Below, one piece after another: positions 7,573-8,071 of a stretch of 8,071 nucleotides of DNA. The notes under the pieces were generated by a model, which did not search any database, was not told the origin of the DNA, and saw nothing but the letters and a program-made list of their open reading frames with translations. The position numbers and the translations under genes were made by a program. Each line of letters begins with the position of its first letter. Position 1 is the stretch's first letter. This DNA is from Pseudomonadota bacterium (lineage in GTDB: Bacteria > Pseudomonadota > Gammaproteobacteria > Burkholderiales > SG8-39), in the NCBI GenBank assembly GCA_021848555.1, contig JAJZUN010000108.1:1-8071 (forward strand), given 5' to 3'.

Positions 7573-7988
7573 TTTTTTAGCAGCCGGCGAATCGTCTCGC
7601 GGCTGATTCCCTTCATCTGCGGCCGTTTGCGTGCCGCCGCTTCCAACCGTAGCAATGTCCAGCGCTTGGCGCCCTCCGGCGGAGCCGAGCACGCCAGCGC
7701 CGCTACCTCGGCTTGCTCTCCGGTTTGGTACGACCGGGGTTTGCCGGGACGCGGCAAATCGGTCAGCGCCAGTTCCAGGCCGCCGTCCAGATACGCCACG
7801 CGTGTGCGCCAGATCATCTTGCGTCCAACCCCAAGCACTTGCATGATCAACGCCTCCGACACCTTTCGATCCAGCGCGGCCAGAACATGCGCACGGTTCA
7901 ACTCCCGCACCTGCCGCACTCCTTTTGAACAGATCTCTCCAATGCGCACTCGATCTTCGTCCGTCAACACCAGTTCGGTCTGCCGCAT
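7545..7988 (-). CDS. IS630-family transposase, orfA (N-terminal DNA-binding part)
   Basis: This is the 147-residue first frame of the transposase. Residues about 25-75 form a helix-turn-helix region (VREL...RKVSEALIMQVLGVG...) and residues 80-84 read RPGKP, the linker typical of IS630-family N-termini. A second helix-turn-helix-like segment (GISRETIRRLLKK) ends at residues 127-139. The start at ATG 7986-7988 is well supported by AAGGAG on the - strand 5 nt upstream. After K139 the frame runs only eight more residues to a TGA at 7545-7547. The family-typical continuation (LKKN...PW) lies in the -1 frame, so the functional transposase is probably a frameshift fusion of 371 residues. The short orfA product could act as a DNA-binding regulator, as in other frameshifted insertion sequences, but that is inference. 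Confidence 0.88.
   Translation of the reverse strand: MRQTELVLTDEDRVRIGEICSKGVRQVRELNRAHVLAALDRKVSEALIMQVLGVGRKMIWRTRVAYLDGGLELALTDLPRPGKPRSYQTGEQAEVAALACSAPPEGAKRWTLLRLEAAARKRPQMKGISRETIRRLLKKTASNPGAA
7571..7578 (-). other. Putative -1 frameshift site (A8 run) in the transposase
   Basis: Eight consecutive A on the coding strand read as CTA AAA AAA ACT in frame 0 and as GCT AAA AAA AAC after a -1 slip. The slip joins the helix-turn-helix frame to the DDE frame exactly at a conserved IS630 junction. The sequence A AAA AAA is a classic slippery heptamer and also favours transcript slippage. A natural single-base mutation or a sequencing error in the homopolymer cannot be excluded. Confidence 0.7.
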
Positions 7989-7993
7989 GGCGT

Positions 7994-7999
7994 CTCCTT
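7994..7999 (-). promoter_or_regulatory. Strong ribosome binding site for orfA
   Basis: AAGGAG on the - strand stands 5 nt before ATG 7988. It is the best Shine-Dalgarno match seen before any annotated gene in the window, and it fixes the transposase start. Confidence 0.8.
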
Positions 8000-8023
8000 C
8001 CAGCTTTTGTGGTCGAAAACGCC

Positions 8024-8029
8024 ATTATA
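8024..8029 (-). promoter_or_regulatory. Candidate -10 box of the transposase promoter
   Basis: TATAAT is a perfect -10 hexamer on the - strand, about 35 nt upstream of the orfA start and just inside the right inverted repeat. The best -35-like hexamer, CTAACA within the repeat, matches four of six bases at a 20-nt spacing, which is poor. The call therefore rests mainly on the -10 box. Confidence 0.4.
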
Positions 8030-8032
8030 TAC

Positions 8033-8060
8033 ATGTTTCTTTATTTACGTGTTAGTGTAC
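8033..8060 (-). repeat. Right terminal inverted repeat of the IS
   Basis: Read on the - strand it starts GTACACTAACACGT and pairs with 6869-6896 at 24 of 28 positions. It lies upstream of the transposase start and may hold part of its promoter. Confidence 0.9.
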
Positions 8061-8062
8061 TA
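8061..8062. repeat. Target-site duplication TA, right copy
   Basis: This is the second copy of the duplicated TA, followed by the far flank GGGTGCCGG at the window end. That flank is too short to identify a gene. Confidence 0.85.
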
Positions 8063-8071
8063 GGGTGCCGG

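Larger units (their letters stand above)
6869..8060 (-). mobile_element. Complete IS630-family insertion sequence (about 1192 bp)
   Basis: The element is bounded by imperfect inverted repeats and flanked by TA at 6867-6868 and 8061-8062, as expected for IS630/Tc1-mariner transposition. The flanks can equally be read as CTAG at 6866-6869 and 8060-8063, and CTAG is the known preferred IS630 target. The boundaries may therefore shift by one base at each end (6870-8059). It carries a two-frame DDE transposase on the - strand filling nearly its whole length. Its AT-rich ends contrast with the surrounding GC-rich host sequence. Preservation of the ends, duplication and open frames suggests a recent, possibly active copy. 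Confidence 0.93.

Noticed and set aside
6898..8055. A 385-codon + strand frame across the insertion sequence
   Set aside because: It is antisense to the transposase, which has an intact DDE triad, a strong ribosome binding site and inverted repeats framing it. The + strand product has no recognisable features.
6869..8060. The split transposase treated as a dead pseudogene
   Set aside because: The break falls exactly on an A8 slippery run, the -1 frame restores the family-typical sequence, and all catalytic residues, both ends and the duplication are intact. A functional frameshifted element is more likely, though not proven.

Overview
The window is GC-rich, with strong G/C third-position bias and long spurious open frames opposite the real genes. 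Its genes look like those of a betaproteobacterium: a BPSS1780-type membrane protein, a giant DUF3683/FAD/Fe-S oxidoreductase, a small HIT protein, and a PilZ-like protein resembling a pseudomonad/betaproteobacterial family. The taxonomic call rests on recalled family distributions and was not checked by search.

Layout: positions 1-6869 hold four genes, all on the + strand with short gaps (16, 48 and 25 nt), probably one transcription unit or two. They are a polytopic membrane protein (1-816), a 1309-residue oxidoreductase (833-4762), a 143-residue HIT protein (4811-5242) and a 533-residue protein of unproven function with a possible degenerate PilZ barrel at its C-terminus (5268-6869). The oxidoreductase joins in one chain the parts usually split between GlcD-like (FAD) and GlcF-like (two 4Fe-4S ferredoxin sites plus CCG modules) subunits of glycolate/D-lactate dehydrogenases. 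No pathway obviously links the four genes.

Positions 6869-8060 are a complete, apparently recent IS630-family insertion sequence on the - strand. It has imperfect terminal inverted repeats (about 24 of 28 matching), a TA (or CTAG) duplication, a strong ribosome binding site, and a transposase split into two frames joined by a -1 shift on a run of eight A. The element landed in the CTAG that contains the TAG stop of the fourth gene. Both the interrupted and the reconstructed original sequence give a TAG stop at the same place, so the upstream protein is unchanged. The last 9-11 bases are the far flank.

I see no CRISPR array, tRNA or rRNA, and no convincing new multi-gene system. The points most worth a second look are the insertion geometry at the stop codon, the frameshift/reinitiation arrangement in the transposase, and the uncharacterised PilZ-like protein.
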